Shown here: positions 11,601 to 23,647 of the stretch, piece after piece
How positions within the stretch are numbered: position 1 is the first letter of the stretch
Layout of the letters: each line of letters opens with the position of its first letter
Source of the DNA: Gavia stellata
Taxonomy: Eukaryota; Chordata; Aves; Gaviiformes; Gaviidae
Reading direction: 5' to 3'
Assembly: GCF_030936135.1 (NCBI RefSeq)
Contig: NC_082597.1
Location: forward strand, 76,614,495-76,678,494
DNA length: 64,000 nucleotides
Position numbers and translations under genes: made by a program
The notes under the pieces: generated by a model
Databases searched by the model: none
The model's input: the letters and a program-made list of their open reading frames with translations, nothing else
What the model was told of the DNA's origin: nothing

Positions 11601-14600
11601 CAAACAAAGATAAGCTTTAAACCATCTGAAGGTTAATTTAGCCACATAATGAATGCATGCTTTCCAGGACAGGCACTGGAAGGGGTACCTGCACTTAACC
11701 AGCACCTGCAACCCCTTGCTTCCAGTGGTGCATGCAAAGTGCTGCCTTTGTAAAACATCTCCTGGTTATAATGCCTCCTAATATTTACAAGGTCGCAACT
11801 AGCAATTTCAGTTGTAAACAGAGAAGCACGCGTTTTTTTATTTTTCTTCCCCATCTACAATTTTTTTGATCCCTGATTTATTATCATCTTCCCTTCTATT
11901 GTCAAATAATAACTGTATATAGAACAGCAAGACTAGAATGGCCTGTCCATCTCAGTCAAGGCTTTCTGACTGGAAGAGCTTATTTCTGGGCGCAAAATTC
12001 ATGCAGATATCCAAAACCTGTTTAACAAATCATCCAACGTAACTCCAGAAGCAATGCCGTGACTCACGTCTGCAGCTCATACAAGGATCTCAGGTTCTTA
12101 TCTGAAAACCCAGGTGGGAGAAGGCGGAGGTTGCTGCGCGTCTCTCTGCTGTCGCCTTCTGTATTCGCTGCCATACTGATTGTCTGTGGCGATAAGGCAA
12201 AGCAGGAGCCTGGCAGAGGTGGCTCTGACTTCCTGGTCTGAGTGTGCCTGCGCTGAGAGAGGTGTGAGACTGTCCTTACGCGCCACGTCTTCTTGTGGGG
12301 ATTGGCACCTCCTGCCTCTTCCTCGCCTTCCTGTGCTGCCTGTCAGGTTGAGTGACAGTCCTCAGAGGGCAAGCGGAGTATAAGAGGGAGACAGCTCCAT
12401 GCCTTGGACTACCAGAAGGATTTCTGAGCTTCAGGTTGTATTTTCCCTGCTCAGTGTATTTGCTGTGAGAAAAACTTCTTCCTGGCATGGCTAATGGGTA
12501 AGACAAAATCATACCAATTCTTCTGTAACGCCAAGGGCAGTGGGAATGGGATATATTCATTTGGGAGACGTGTAAAAGGGAGTTATGTGAAATGCAGCAT
12601 TACAATAACCCTGCTTCCTGTTTTTATTCTGTTTTACTAACTCACCTCAGTGTAAAAAGTTGGTGAGACAACTGAATCATAAGCTGTTACAGCTAAAATA
12701 AGGTGATGCTAAGATCAGTTTTTGCTTAAAGATAGCTGATAACGTAGAGTCGGTTCTCCAAACGTCACCTGCCTGCCCAGGACCTTGGCAGTGTTTGCTG
12801 AGTAACTGCCCACTCTTATGCTTGTCCGTTGACAATGCATTTTCCTTTCCACCTACAAAACCTGTCTTACTTATCTTTTGGTATTTCAAATACTAACTTT
12901 AAACTAAGGAAAACATCACTGGACTCAAGTAAAAGACATACACGCTGGCATAAGAGGAAAATCAAGTGAATTGCTTGTATCTTCTATTAACCATACAAGC
13001 TGATGCATGCCTTTCACAACATTTGAATCAATATTTTTAAATTACTGGAAACTCCTTGTAAATGGCTGCTCATCAGGCTTTCAAAATGCTTTTCTTCTCT
13101 ATGTCAAAATTAAAGGCTTTTGAAAATTTGGATGTTGTTCAAAGGATCTCTGAACGTAAATTTACCTTAGAGAAGATGTTCAACCTTCTTTGCAGGGCTC
13201 CATGTGATCCATTTGCTATACGTGTTTTTCTTGCTTTGACACTGTTGACTTGCTCACATGATTCACCACTAACCCTTTAATTCTCTTCATGTCTTGAGTA
13301 ATTTCTGATTTATAGCAATAAAAGACTTCTTGGGGCATTGTTTTGGATAGAATGAAGGTTTCATATAAGAAAATAATTTGGAAAAACAGGCACACCATGT
13401 GAATGTTTCACTTGAAAGCTATAATAAAATGGAGATGTCATATTCCTTTGCTCTAGCTGCACTGCTGGTGCATTAGAGTTACTGTTGCAAAGAGCCTCCC
13501 CCAAAAGTTTTCTCAGCTAGTACAAGTGCAGACTAAGTGTTCCTGTTATTGTGATGGTTGATGCACGTAAGCACATCCAAGCAAGACTCCAACTGGACAA
13601 AATCCAATTGGCCAGACTTCTTGCACCGAAATAATTTATTCTATGTGAAAGTACAAATCTAACAACTGAGAGATTTCACCATAGGGAAGGGATTGAGAAT
13701 TAATGATAAAAATCTCTGGTTTGAGTCATACTTGCAATCATATTGAAAATGAGAGTAAATAACACAATACTCTTTTTCAGGAAAACCTCACCTAAACTCT
13801 GTGTGTCATAAATTTGCATGAAGGTGTTGGGCTTCTCTTTGAAGTTGTCTCACCTCATATGTGTAAGCTAAGTTTATAGACCTTTTTTAAAGAAATACTG
13901 TCCAGAAAGGTTTTTTTACAAGATGACTATGTAAGTTGCTAAACAAGTTCTTTGCTTTGGCAGGGATATAGTTTTCTTTATTCTAATCTTCAGTTACAAT
14001 GTGTACAGGTGCTCAGCACTGTTTGGAAACTAAAGGGACAACAAAAAGGAAAGGAAAAGTCCATGGCAATATTGTGGTAACACCCAGTGGAGAAAAAGGA
14101 AAGAAAAGGCTTTTATTTTATAAAATTAAATGACTTCAGAGTTTTGGGACACATTTTCTGAATGCAGGAATACATTTAGTTCAAGTATATTTATTAAATA
14201 AATATGATGATTGAAGTCTGTAGGTACGCTCTTGCTGTAACCCTCTCCTGAGTAGACACCTTGAGCTTGCCTCCATGAGCTCATGCGATATTCTGTAACT
14301 TTTCTAGAGGAGCAAAGATCAAACAGAGCCCTACAGTCCTTTATAAACACAGGACAAATCTGTCAAGAGCAGACCAAGAATGAGCAGTAGGTATTGAAGG
14401 GATGACAGATTTCCTGCATAGGTGACTTCTACCAAAATACATACATACTAAAATATATGTATGTAAAATACAATATATATGGAAAAAAAAAATTTAAAAA
14501 ACCAACCTGACATCCCCCTAATATTTCACATACCTTGGATGTTCAATGGATAGCAGACTTCTATCCACCACTGGTAGTTACTTCCAAAGTAAAAACTGTG

Positions 14601-17218
14601 TTAAACATAATATGGCAGTACTCAAACAGATGGGATAAGCTGATGCAGAGGAGTAGACAGCAGGAGGGTCCAAAACCCAGGAGAAAAGTGATTCACTAAA
14701 ATTAGGTCAGTCCAAGGTTATCATGAATGTAGACGGCACTTGAAGTTTGAAAAACATCTCTGGTACTGTTCTGTGAATTTGAAATCTTGGGATTTCAGCT
14801 GAGCTGGTGAGATGAACAATTTTCTGCTCAGTGTTGCTTTGTAAGCTCTTTTGAGAAGGAGTTGCTCTTCTTAAGACTCTGGAAAGAATATGGAGGTACG
14901 GCTGAAAATAAATAAAATAAAATTTGCTGTTGGTGGCTTCTGTGATAGGCCATGAGGCTAACTCCCTGGGAAGTTGAGCAGGTGCCTCATTTGGGCTGCA
15001 CAGCCAGTATTCATAATGTGATGCCACAAGCCACACTTCTGCTGTGTAAGCAGAGCCTGCGGTTTGGGCAAGGGCTGAATATAGGTCCTCTGTGACAGCT
15101 TCCTTCTACTCCACTATAAGATCCATGCAAGGACTTGTTCCAAGCAAATTCTTCCTTCATATTAGTGTTTAACCCTAGCAACAAACATATCCTTTGGCTC
15201 CCATATACTAGAACTTTTAGTCCTTTTCCTTCTTTCAGGTATTGACACCTATTCAAACCCAGGTCAAAATCCAAGTGATCTTGTAGATTTCCCATCAACA
15301 ATGATCTCGAAGTATCACAGAGCCTGGGCAAAAATAGACTGTCAGTGCCTCTACCGTGGCTGAAGTGGGTGATGGCTCAGATTCCCAGCTGCAGGCAGAC
15401 TGAGGTGTGGCAGCCAAAGTAGTTACAGTTCTCTGCCCTGCCCTTCTGTAGGAGGTTGCTTTCCCCACTCTAAATGAGTATAATATGAGTATCATACGTG
15501 TTCTTTATGCTCCTCAGCTGCTGCAGCGTATCCTCTGATGCATTAATGTAAACTGGCTGCTTTTGGCTCTTAACTCAGGGATATGAATTCCTTTGGGCAA
15601 CGAGCTCTCAAGGAGTTAAGCGCAGGTTGCTTATGCTTTGCAGGATTTTAATCTTAGGCTGTATAAGCTCCATCCCACAGTTACACAGACATTCTGGAGG
15701 AAAAGGATTGCTCAATAATATGAAAAAAAGTCCCAGTTCTGCACGCAGTTTGCTACTTTCTGTTTCCTTCAATACGGACCTTAGACCAGCAGCTTCTGAG
15801 CCAGCCACAAAGTGCAGTCCAGGACAGGAGAAGGCACATAAAATCTTGCTGTACTGCTTCTAGACTAATCTCCCACTATTTAATTAATACCCTCTTTTCT
15901 GCTATGACTTCTATTCCCTCCCTGCCAGCAATGGGGCAGGTGCCTACCTGGCTCACTTTTTGCTCTTCCCAGCTCTCAAGCTGCCTCACATCAAGGCTGC
16001 CACGTCAGAAAACTGTTTGTGACCTTACCACAGTATTTGTTTGCTCTTTCTGCTAGACAGTGTGCAATTTGCCGCTGGCTGGAGGTTGCAGTTATCTCCA
16101 TCCTGGCCAGAACAGAAGGAGATGACGTAACAGTAATCAGTTAGGAGGTTCAGAGTTGGGTTTGAAAGTGCCTTGGTTCAGTCTGGGAGAACCAGCTGTT
16201 CAAATCATGGCAAGTTGCCCAAATGGCTGTTTGAAAGAAATGCCCATTCTTGCCAAATTTCTGCAGTTTTTTACTTTTCTTGAGAACATCTGCTTTGGAG
16301 GAGAAATTCAAAATTATCAAGCAGTTCTTCTCTGGGCTTCGATGCAGGTGCTGGTTTGTAACTGATTAATTCAACCATCAGTCATTTAAAGATTGATCCA
16401 CTTTTTCTTCTCCACTCTGTTCTTCTACTTGATCTTGTATGTTAGCGTGGACATAATGCCCTTGAAACTGGAGCTACCTTTGAGTGGTTCATCACAATAA
16501 CAACCCTTCCTAAATCTTGTTGATAGATGGATGGTAGACTTCTGAAAACTATACATTACTATGCAGGACAAAATTCCATTAAAATGAGGAAAGGACCAGC
16601 CTGGGTAGGTTTGTATGTGCATCAGAGATTAGTGCATGAGACAATTTTATTGTATGCAGACCCCGTGTTTAGAGTCTTAGTCATCCTTCATCACGCTAAC
16701 TTTATGTTAGGATAACCATGCATATTGGGGAAGGAAGGCATGTCTAGTGTCAAGTCTTGCAGGGAAAAAGGTAGGAAGAGTTGTATATAAGATTGTTGCT
16801 AGAAAAGCATCATTTTTCTAGGGAATTCTTTGCTTCTTGTTTTATTGTGTAGTGTTGCTGCACACTAATAACAATCTCCTGCTTGCCTCTGGTTTGTACA
16901 TAGACTCCTCCTGAATGAAACACCATCATCATTTTTATTTCAGTGCATGGAAAACCACAGGAAGGCTTATTAACAAGAACTTTGGTAAAATATACTCTAA
17001 AATAACCTTAGGGAAGGCTCAAGTTTCCTTACAGGTTACCTGCATTCTTTAGATATGAACATGAACTGTAAGCTCTATGGTTTTTAGAGCAGCACTGGCA
17101 GGAAGGTGTGGGGAGAAGAGAAAGCTCTCCTGATGACAAGCTGGTATCCAGAACAGAGTGACAGGAGAAGAGTCTAGAAATGACTTGCAGAAATAACAGC
17201 ATGTGTCTTTTTTAACAT
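8643..17218. other. Intergenic region, no gene recognised
   Basis: The span lies between the CYB5R3 promoter and the first recognised EndoU-like exon. Open frames are short, and none has a recognisable domain or convincing splice context. It may hold an unseen noncoding or very short first exon of the EndoU-like gene. A GC-enriched patch at 12.1-12.4 kb with TATAAG (12379) is the only weak promoter-like spot. No CR1 copy was recognised here. Confidence 0.6.
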
Positions 17219-20200
17219 ATGTATTTCTCTGGAATTTTTGACAGGAAGTCCTTAAATCATGAACTTTCTAAACTTTTCAATGAGATGTGGGATATGGATG
17301 TTAACCGCCTTACGCCTGGGAAAGACTACACAATTGATTTGCAGGTAAGCAATTGCTAAGTCACATGAGGATTAAGGCCAGTATGGTACTGTAGGAAAAG
17401 GTGTCTGCAAAACTGCCTTTTGCTAGAAGAGTTGCCTATGCTTCGTCATTTCCACTAATGGCATGGACAGGTCTTCCTAAGAATCACTAAGGAGAGGGAA
17501 CAGTACAGAGAACACATTAATGGTCCACACTACCTGGACGTTGGTTACAAGTGGAGTCTCTCAGGTGTCTGTCTTGGGTCCTGTAACATTTAATATCTTT
17601 ATCAGTGGCCTGGAGGAGGAGATCGAGTGCAACGCTTCCAATTTTGCAGATGACAGCAAACTGTGGTGATGAAGTTGTTATGTTCAAGTGCTTCTCTTCA
17701 GCTGGACCTAGGCTGGAGTAATAGGCTAAGGAAGGCACATCATGAAATTCAACAAGGACAAATGCAACCAGAACAGGATGCCCAGAGCAGCTGTGAAATC
17801 TCCATCTCTGGAGGTCTTCAAAACACAAGAAGATCACACCCTGAGCAATATGGTCTGAATTCAGTGCTGACCGTACTTTGAGCAGGACTAGGGATGTCCT
17901 GAGGTCCCCTCCACCCTCCACCCCTGGATGTTTCTGGGTGTATATGACTGCTTGTGTGTATGGTCTGGGTGACTTGCAGCAAGAGAGAGGGGAAGATAGG
18001 TCCCAAGTCATTCTTGGGGGAATAAGGGAGGAATTTGAGGAATTCCTGGGTCTCTCCTGGAGAGTGTGGAGTAGCACAGAGGTGTGGGTGAGGAGGGTTT
18101 CAGGGTTGTTGCTACCAGTCCAGGGAACTGTGAGGGAGGAGCGGGTATCAAATTTGATGAGCAGCCATTTCACTCCTTGCCAGCTCAGTGTAGTGCAAAC
18201 GTGACCATGTGTTTTGGCCACAAATTGCAGCAGGCCCCTGAATATTCAGTATCCAGTTTTGTACTCACACAAGTGCTCAAACACTATTTCAACATTGCTT
18301 CATATAAGATACAATTTTCTGTTGCTGATAAACTTGAAAAAGGGGTACCTACCTCAGGCCAAAATGCGTGTGGGGAAAACTTCTCCCATATGGTTTCTCC
18401 ATTTCTCAGAACAAGGCTCTAGTTACCCCTTGCCCATGTTAACAAACTGCTATCATCTCTTTCCTTGAGAATGCCCTTTTAGGAACAGAAACTTGAAAAT
18501 TGTCAAGAAAGCCTCCAAGAAAGTCCATTTTAAATGTGCTTATTGGTAACATTGATTTAAATGCCCTTAAACGTGGCCAACCAGAAGTCTTTGAAAACTT
18601 CAGAACACCAGGATGCACCAGTCCAAAACTGGTGGAGCTGCACAGAACTATCTCAGCTTCTCCCTGGCACTGGGACGATGGCTGGGGATGTGGTCATGAA
18701 GTCAGAAAGAGAAAACAAAGGCTGAGCCTGAGGGAGCCTACTCAGGAGTTGGATTGCTTAAGCGTTATCACGAAGGAGAGGAGAATTAGACTGGCTAGCT
18801 TGGGGAGCAGGGACTCAGGAGAGAAACAATCCCTCTGCTGCACTGCATAGCCTCATAAACTATATGCAGTGGGTCTGTGGGTTACAAATGAACAGAGAAG
18901 GAAGGTGCGCAAATCTCCTTTTTATTAATTTGTGGTGGGAGGGAGCCTTGGTTCTACATTACTTCTTTTTATCATTTGTGATGTATATAGCATAGTAGCA
19001 CAGCTGGTTACTGATCAGAACTGAGCTATTGCATAGGTCATCACAATCATGTCTGAAAATGAGTCAACAGAGACATTTCAGGCTCTTACAGTGTCGAAGA
19101 TTATGTCTTTTCTCTTTATGCTGGCAGTTCTTCTGTAATGTCTTCTCTTGTTTCATAGGAAGATCATTCCTAACAAAGAATCCTGATAGCATTATGGGTT
19201 TTGTTTTGGTTATTATAAAGGCAGGCACTGTCTCCTCTAAGGACATCTTACTTCGTTCATTGTTTTACTCTGGTGTTTCTCCTAGGGAAAAGCAGGTGCC
19301 GCACAGCAAGGTGACAGTGCTGTCCAGGACAGTGCAGTCAGACACTTGTTTCACAACGTAAATGAAGAACGCCTGAAGAGCATAAAAACTTTTGCAAGTG
19401 AGACCTGTTCTTTTGTTAATGGTGGAAATGACATGAAGGATCCATGTTGGTTTTTACGTGTTTGCCTAAAATATAACATCATGTATAATTTGGATGGTGG
19501 TGAGGATCATCAGGCCACATGTCATTTGAAGGTAGTTTCTACATTTGCATGGAGGTTACCTGCAGCCTCAGGAAGAACATCCTTTTATGTCTTAGCCAAA
19601 ATCTGTCCTCTGTGGTTTTTCCAATACAAAATTAAATGGATGAGACCCTTGTCATTGTTTTGATGTTATTCCATGTATTGAAAAAGATGCCAAAGTCATT
19701 CTTTCCTCCCTTGCTCACAGCTTCTAGCCCCTTCAGATAGCACTAGGTCCATGGCTACTTCTTGCATTTTTGTTGGGGGCTATACTTCAAGCATATGTAT
19801 GAATGTATGTTTCCTTGCCTGATTTTTCTTTTCCACGGATAGAGTTACATAAGCTGGTCGAACAGCCAACATAATGGGGAGCACCGTTTTTCTCTGTTCC
19901 CCCCACTCCTCTCTGAGCCACACAATCCTGTGTCTTGTGAGGGCAGCTCTGGTACTCACTGAACCCTACACTGAGTCCCCCTCAGCTCACTAACCTGGCA
20001 GGAAAGGACTTGAGGTTTTGACCTCAAGTATTTTTCTGTCAGTTTGGTGTGCTGAATCAGCCGCATGGGTCCACTGAGTGTCAGACCACGAGTAGATGAA
20101 GTGATGTGAGGGAGAAGGTGGCAAAAGGCCTGCAAAGGAGAAAAAGAACCCATCCACTCAGCAGCCATGTGCTCAAGCTCACGCCACCTCATGTAGGTTT

Positions 20201-22356
20201 ATGCTGTATTATTCCTCTACTGAAGTAATGCCCACAAAACCTTCTGCCAGCATAGCTCAAGTTCATAAGCCTATGTCTGTAATTTTGGTGGTCAGATATG
20301 ATTTGTTTTGGTAGAAGGTCATTATTGCTTCAGCACTTGGTTCCATAAGGAAGCTCAGTAGTGAGCTGTTTATCTTAAAAAGTACAGTGGTGGTCTGGCC
20401 TTGAGTCACCTCTAAAGCTACACCAAACAGTGTACCTGAGAATGAAATTTGACATAGAAAGGAATGTCTTTCTATAAGGGCTGTCAAGGCATATTCTATG
20501 GCATCATTTTATGATGGCAGTATCTAATGACTGGATCACAGGTAGAATTAGGCATATGGCCCATTCATCAGGATGAGCATGCTGAAAGTTTCCCTTTTTC
20601 TCCAGCCTTTATTTCCTTATTGGACAACTATGAGACATCAACTGGTGTAGCAGAAGTAGTGACTCCAGAAGAAATAGTTGAAAACAATTGTTTTCTTGAT
20701 GCTATCTTAGCGACAGAAGTCATGAAAGTGAGTAACACAGATCTTTTTCAGTTGCTGAAAACACTGAATTAAAAAGTAAACTGTATATATATCTTGGTTT
20801 TCCATCCTTCAGCTAGCTCATGAATATCTGCTTAAAAAAAACCTAGCAAAGCCAAACCTTGCCGATTTCAAATATCAGCTGTATGACATCTGGTTCCAGC
20901 TCTATGCCAGGAAACAAGGAGACAGGTATGTTTAATGGATAGGGCCTCTGATAATCTCTACACTATTCTGACTCAGGTAAATATAAGCCCAAGTGCCATC
21001 TGTTACACACAGAACTGGAAGACAACATGAGAATATGGCCTGTATCAGGCATTCATTGCTCCCACACAGATCGTGTTTAAAGACTTACTGATCAGATAAT
21101 AACAGTATTGACCCTTGGGGTACACCACTGGTGAACTGCATCCAGCTGCCCTTTGTGTCCCTAATCACAGGCCTTCAACCACAGACATTCATCCACTTTT
21201 CTAATCTGTACTTAATCATTTTGTCTATGAGGCTGTTATGGGAGACAGTGTCAGAAGCCTTGCTAAAATCTGGGTAAGCAGCAGTGATGCATCTGTGGCA
21301 TTTACTAGCAACCCTCATCATCAAATACAAATTCAGACTTCATGGCTAGATTTCATTGCAAGTTTTGTGCAAAGTAAGAAAGAAAACCCAACAAATCCAG
21401 ACAAATAAAAAAACTGCTCACAAATCAACTTAAGCAAGCTTGTGCATCCTCCCTTTTACCTTTGCCAATTTGAACTATTTAAACACATAAAAGACCTATA
21501 TATTATTCTTTGGTTTATTACAGACCTGATTCTTGCGGTTTTGAACACGTTTTTGTTGGAGAAACAAGGCGTGGTAAGCAGATATTAGGTTTGCACAACT
21601 GGGTGCAATTTTACCTTCAGGAAAAGCGCAACCAAATTGACTACAAGGGATATGTCGCTCGGAAGAACAAAACCAGGGTAAGATCAAGCAGGGTGCCTTT
21701 GCAAGTAAGACAAATAGATCCAGAGGTAAAAGCTGTGGTAATGAATTAAGGCACAACGATGCAATCATAGGCTCAACTGCTTTGAACCTAATTTGCCCAG
21801 GTGTATATAAGCAGAAGAAATACTAGCATGCCCTCAAGTCTAGCTTCTTTTTTTGCAAAAACTATTTTAAAAAGTAGTGCTGCTGTTTACAGAATCGCAA
21901 CACTGCTGAAGCTTAATTGAGATAAATGATCACGTATGCTCCAGAAGACAGGGAAGAGGCTGTACTCCACCTGTAGCACCCTGGCACAGCAAGGTTGACT
22001 GAATCTTGCAATGCCCTGAAAAATCTGCAGTTGCAAATTGTATCTGTCTGGTCACAGCTGTGTTGGAGATTATTCTGTTGTTTTGTTTATGCTTTCAGCC
22101 TGACAAAGATGACCAAGTTTTGAGCATCCAGTTCAGCTGGAAGGGCTCAGTCAAGCCAATTGGAAGCACCTTTATTGGTGTCAGCCCGGAGTTCGAATTT
22201 GCCCTTTACACTGTCATTTTCCTGCTGGCTGAGGAAAGTGTCACACGTGAAACAGTGAAGATAGAGGAATATGAGCTACAGATGGTTGTTTGCCGCCATG
22301 GTCACCACATTGGAACAGCATATCCAGTACTCCTCAGCACCAGTAGTGAAGACTAG
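17219..22356 (+). CDS. EndoU-family uridylate-specific endoribonuclease (XendoU-like)
   Basis: Six exons join in phase: 17245-17344, 19286-19397, 20606-20727, 20813-20925, 21524-21677 and 22099-22356, giving 285 residues plus stop. EndoU enzymes cleave RNA at uridylates, leaving 2',3'-cyclic phosphate ends, usually with Mn2+. Family landmarks run in order: LNHELSKLFNEMWDMDVNRL, the TFISLLDNYE block, GFEHVFVGE with a catalytic His, LHNWVQFYLQEKR with the second His exactly 16 residues later as in Xenopus XendoU (H162/H178), FSWKG with the likely catalytic Lys, and the SPEFEFALYT and HIGTAYPVLLST ends. The length is close to XendoU (about 290 aa), so only a few N-terminal residues are missing. 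Either a short unseen first exon supplies them, or translation starts at an in-frame ATG at 17219, 26 bp before the first acceptor (about 294 aa). No somatomedin-B domains, which mammalian ENDOU has, were found. Frame, splice sites and active site are intact. Confidence 0.9.
17245..17344 (+). CDS. EndoU-like exon A
   Basis: This 100-bp exon has acceptor TTTTTGACAG and donor GTAAGC. It encodes KSLNHELSKLF through GKDYTIDLQ. The first base completes a codon from upstream. An in-frame ATG at 17219 reads MYFSGIFDR into this exon and is a possible unspliced start, although its context is weak and it lies in a pyrimidine-rich acceptor tract. Confidence 0.88.
17345..19285 (+). other. EndoU-like intron A-B
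   Basis: The intron runs from GTAAGC to CTCCTAG. It contains an internally deleted CR1 fragment at about 17.53-17.92 kb. The remaining open frames show nothing recognisable. Confidence 0.8.
17529..17915 (+). mobile_element. CR1 LINE fragment, internally deleted
   Basis: The left half reads like the CR1 reverse-transcriptase end region (GTCTTGGGTCCTGT, AATATCTTTATCAGTGGCCTGG, GCAGATGACAGCAAACTG). It then jumps to the CR1 3' region (GATGCCCAGAGCAGCTGTG, TCTCCATCTCTGGAGGTCTT, TTTGAGCAGGACTAGG, CTGAGGTCCC). The span between is shorter than in a full CR1, so part is deleted. It is old and without coding capacity. Confidence 0.8.
19286..19397 (+). CDS. EndoU-like exon B
   Basis: This 112-bp exon starts after CTCCTAG in phase 0 and ends before GTGAGA leaving one base. 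It encodes GKAGAAQQGDSAVQDSAVRH and then LFHNVNEERLKSIKTFA, matching the GKAG...LF..V.EE.LKS.KTFAT segment of the family. The stop-free frame upstream is intronic. Confidence 0.92.
19398..20605 (+). other. EndoU-like intron B-C
   Basis: A 1.2-kb intron with GTGAGA donor and TTTTTCTCCAG acceptor. No repeat or other gene was recognised. Confidence 0.8.
20606..20727 (+). CDS. EndoU-like exon C
   Basis: This 122-bp exon encodes (T)FISLLDNYETSTGVAEVV and TPEEIVENNCFLDAILATEVMK, one of the most conserved EndoU blocks. The donor is GTGAGT and the exon ends in phase 0. Only 85 bp of intron separates it from exon D. Confidence 0.94.
20813..20925 (+). CDS. EndoU-like exon D
   Basis: This 113-bp exon follows TCCATCCTTCAG. 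It encodes LAHEYLLKKNLAKPNLADFK and YQLYDIWFQLYARKQGD and ends after two bases of an Arg codon before GTATGT. It matches the FK.QLY.IWF.LY segment of XendoU and ENDOU. Confidence 0.93.
20926..21523 (+). other. EndoU-like intron D-E
   Basis: A 0.6-kb intron (GTATGT to TTTATTACAG) containing an antisense CR1 remnant at about 21.1-21.3 kb. Confidence 0.8.
21095..21295 (-). mobile_element. CR1 LINE fragment (antisense)
   Basis: On the plus strand it shows antisense CR1 phrases: GACCCTTGGGGTACACCACTG, TCCCTAATCACAGGCCTTCA, ATGAGGCTGTTATGGGAGAC and AGTGTCAGAAGCCTTGCTAAA. This is an old reverse-transcriptase-region fragment within the intron. Confidence 0.8.
21524..21677 (+). CDS. EndoU-like exon E (catalytic histidines)
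   Basis: This 154-bp exon encodes (R)PDSCGFEHVFVGETRRG, KQILGLHNWVQFYLQEKR and NQIDYKGYVARKNKTR. It carries both catalytic His residues and the two acidic residues flanking the first one (E-H-x4-E). The donor is GTAAGA in phase 0. The sequence is closer to XendoU than to human ENDOU. Confidence 0.95.
21678..22098 (+). other. EndoU-like intron E-F
   Basis: A 0.42-kb intron from GTAAGA to TGCTTTCAG. Nothing else is recognised in it. Confidence 0.85.
22099..22356 (+). CDS. EndoU-like exon F (last coding exon)
   Basis: The 86 codons including the TAG stop encode PDKDDQVLSIQFSWKGSVKP, IGSTFIGVSPEFEFALYT and the end HIGTAYPVLLSTSSED. The Lys in SWKG is the likely third catalytic residue by family position. 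An ATG at 22006 in the preceding intron is open into this exon but is not part of the gene. Confidence 0.95.
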   Translation, partial: PDKDDQVLSIQFSWKGSVKPIGSTFIGVSPEFEFALYTVIFLLAEESVTRETVKIEEYELQMVVCRHGHHIGTAYPVLLSTSSED

Positions 22357-22570
22357 TAGTTAGAGTGATCAGGCAACATTTCTTTTTTTTGGGTGGGGGG
22401 CGGGGACAGGACATGGGACTGGACAGCAGAGTAAGTTGATGTGTTGTTTTATACAACTAATTTCGAGTAAAAATTGATGACTCACTCGCTTTTGGTCTGC
22501 AATGGAGTGTTTAATCAATAGTGTGCTGTGGCTCAGTGTCTGACAAACCTTGAAACACACTGCCGCTCAT

Positions 22571-22576
22571 ATTAAA
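22571..22576 (+). terminator. Polyadenylation signal of the EndoU-like gene
   Basis: ATTAAA lies 215 nt after the stop codon. A second ATTAAA occurs about 90 bp further on. Confidence 0.5.
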
Positions 22577-23641
22577 GGCTGGATCAAACTTATATCAGCC
22601 TTTCTTTGTGCATGGTAACACTGTACTTTTCAGGAGATAATGAAATTTAGGAAAAGGCAGTATTAAAATTGATACACATATTTCTCTTATTTGTTAGCTA
22701 CTGCGTATCTGAAAGAGCAATAACCCCACATTGCTTACATTCTGCCTTCCAGACAGGAACTTTGATTCGGCAACAGCAGAACCACAGTATGTTTTTTTCT
22801 CCTTTCCTCATTTCATAAGAGGATAATTTCAAATGCATTTTTACAATTACAGTGCCCTGGACACACAGGAAACACATTCAGATGTGAAAATGGTCATCAG
22901 ATCAACAGCAGGTTGCATTGGCTCCGCCCAGGTTTGCTAGAAGCTACAGTAGGCTTTCTCTCACCTAACTTTAACAGTCTGCGGTATAGGCACCTGTGTT
23001 CCCATTACAGGCAGTGATGCCTGCAGTCACTTACCTGTTTGTGTAATCTGCATGAGGGTTAGATGAATGACCCTGCATAATCCATTGACTAGATCCCCAG
23101 TGACAATAATAAGATGTCATTGGGGACACTGGTCCTAGTCCTGGACCTGGTCACTGCTCCTTCGGCTGATGTGGACATGTCTGCCCCTGTTCTTCCAAAA
23201 TGCGTTCAGTACTCCAATGAAAGGAAGGTAATGCTTTTCCTTCTCATACCAATGCAGAAACAGGCAGATGCTGAGACCCTCTGAGAGTGTGACAAGGACT
23301 GGTTAGATACTCGCATGCCACAAGAATTTCTCCAACAAAGCAAGGATCTTTACTCACACTGGTATAAGAACTGCTTTTGGCTATTTGTTTTCCTGAAGAG
23401 GACCAGAAAAGTTGGCCTATTGCTGTGGAATGTAAAACAGTAAACCAGATCATTTGAAATAAAGTACCTTTGGAAAGCAAGAAAAACTTTACACTGAGCC
23501 GAGCAGGGTTTTGAAATATTTCCCATTTCTTAAAGCAACGTTCATATACTCCCCATGTACTTCACCAGCCATAAGAATCTTTACCACCCGGGAATTTGGT
23601 CCTAAGCTCCTCTAAATCGTGTCCTATAGCACTGGCTGGCA

Positions 23642-23647
23642 TTTATT
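23642..23647 (-). terminator. Candidate polyadenylation signal of A4GALT copy 1
   Basis: AATAAA on the minus strand lies about 365 nt beyond the copy-1 stop codon. It is the nearest canonical hexamer noticed on that side. Confidence 0.4.

Noticed and set aside
12379-12401. TATAAG followed by ATG as promoter and first exon of the EndoU-like gene
   Set aside because: The reading frame after the ATG has no donor in the required phase, and the match is short.
16932-16960. Possible first EndoU-like coding exon: TTTTATTTCAG then ATG GAA AAC CAC AG, which would join to give MENHRKSLNHEL
   Set aside because: The joined N-terminus would resemble XendoU in length, but the bases after CACAG are GAAGGC, with no GT or GC donor.
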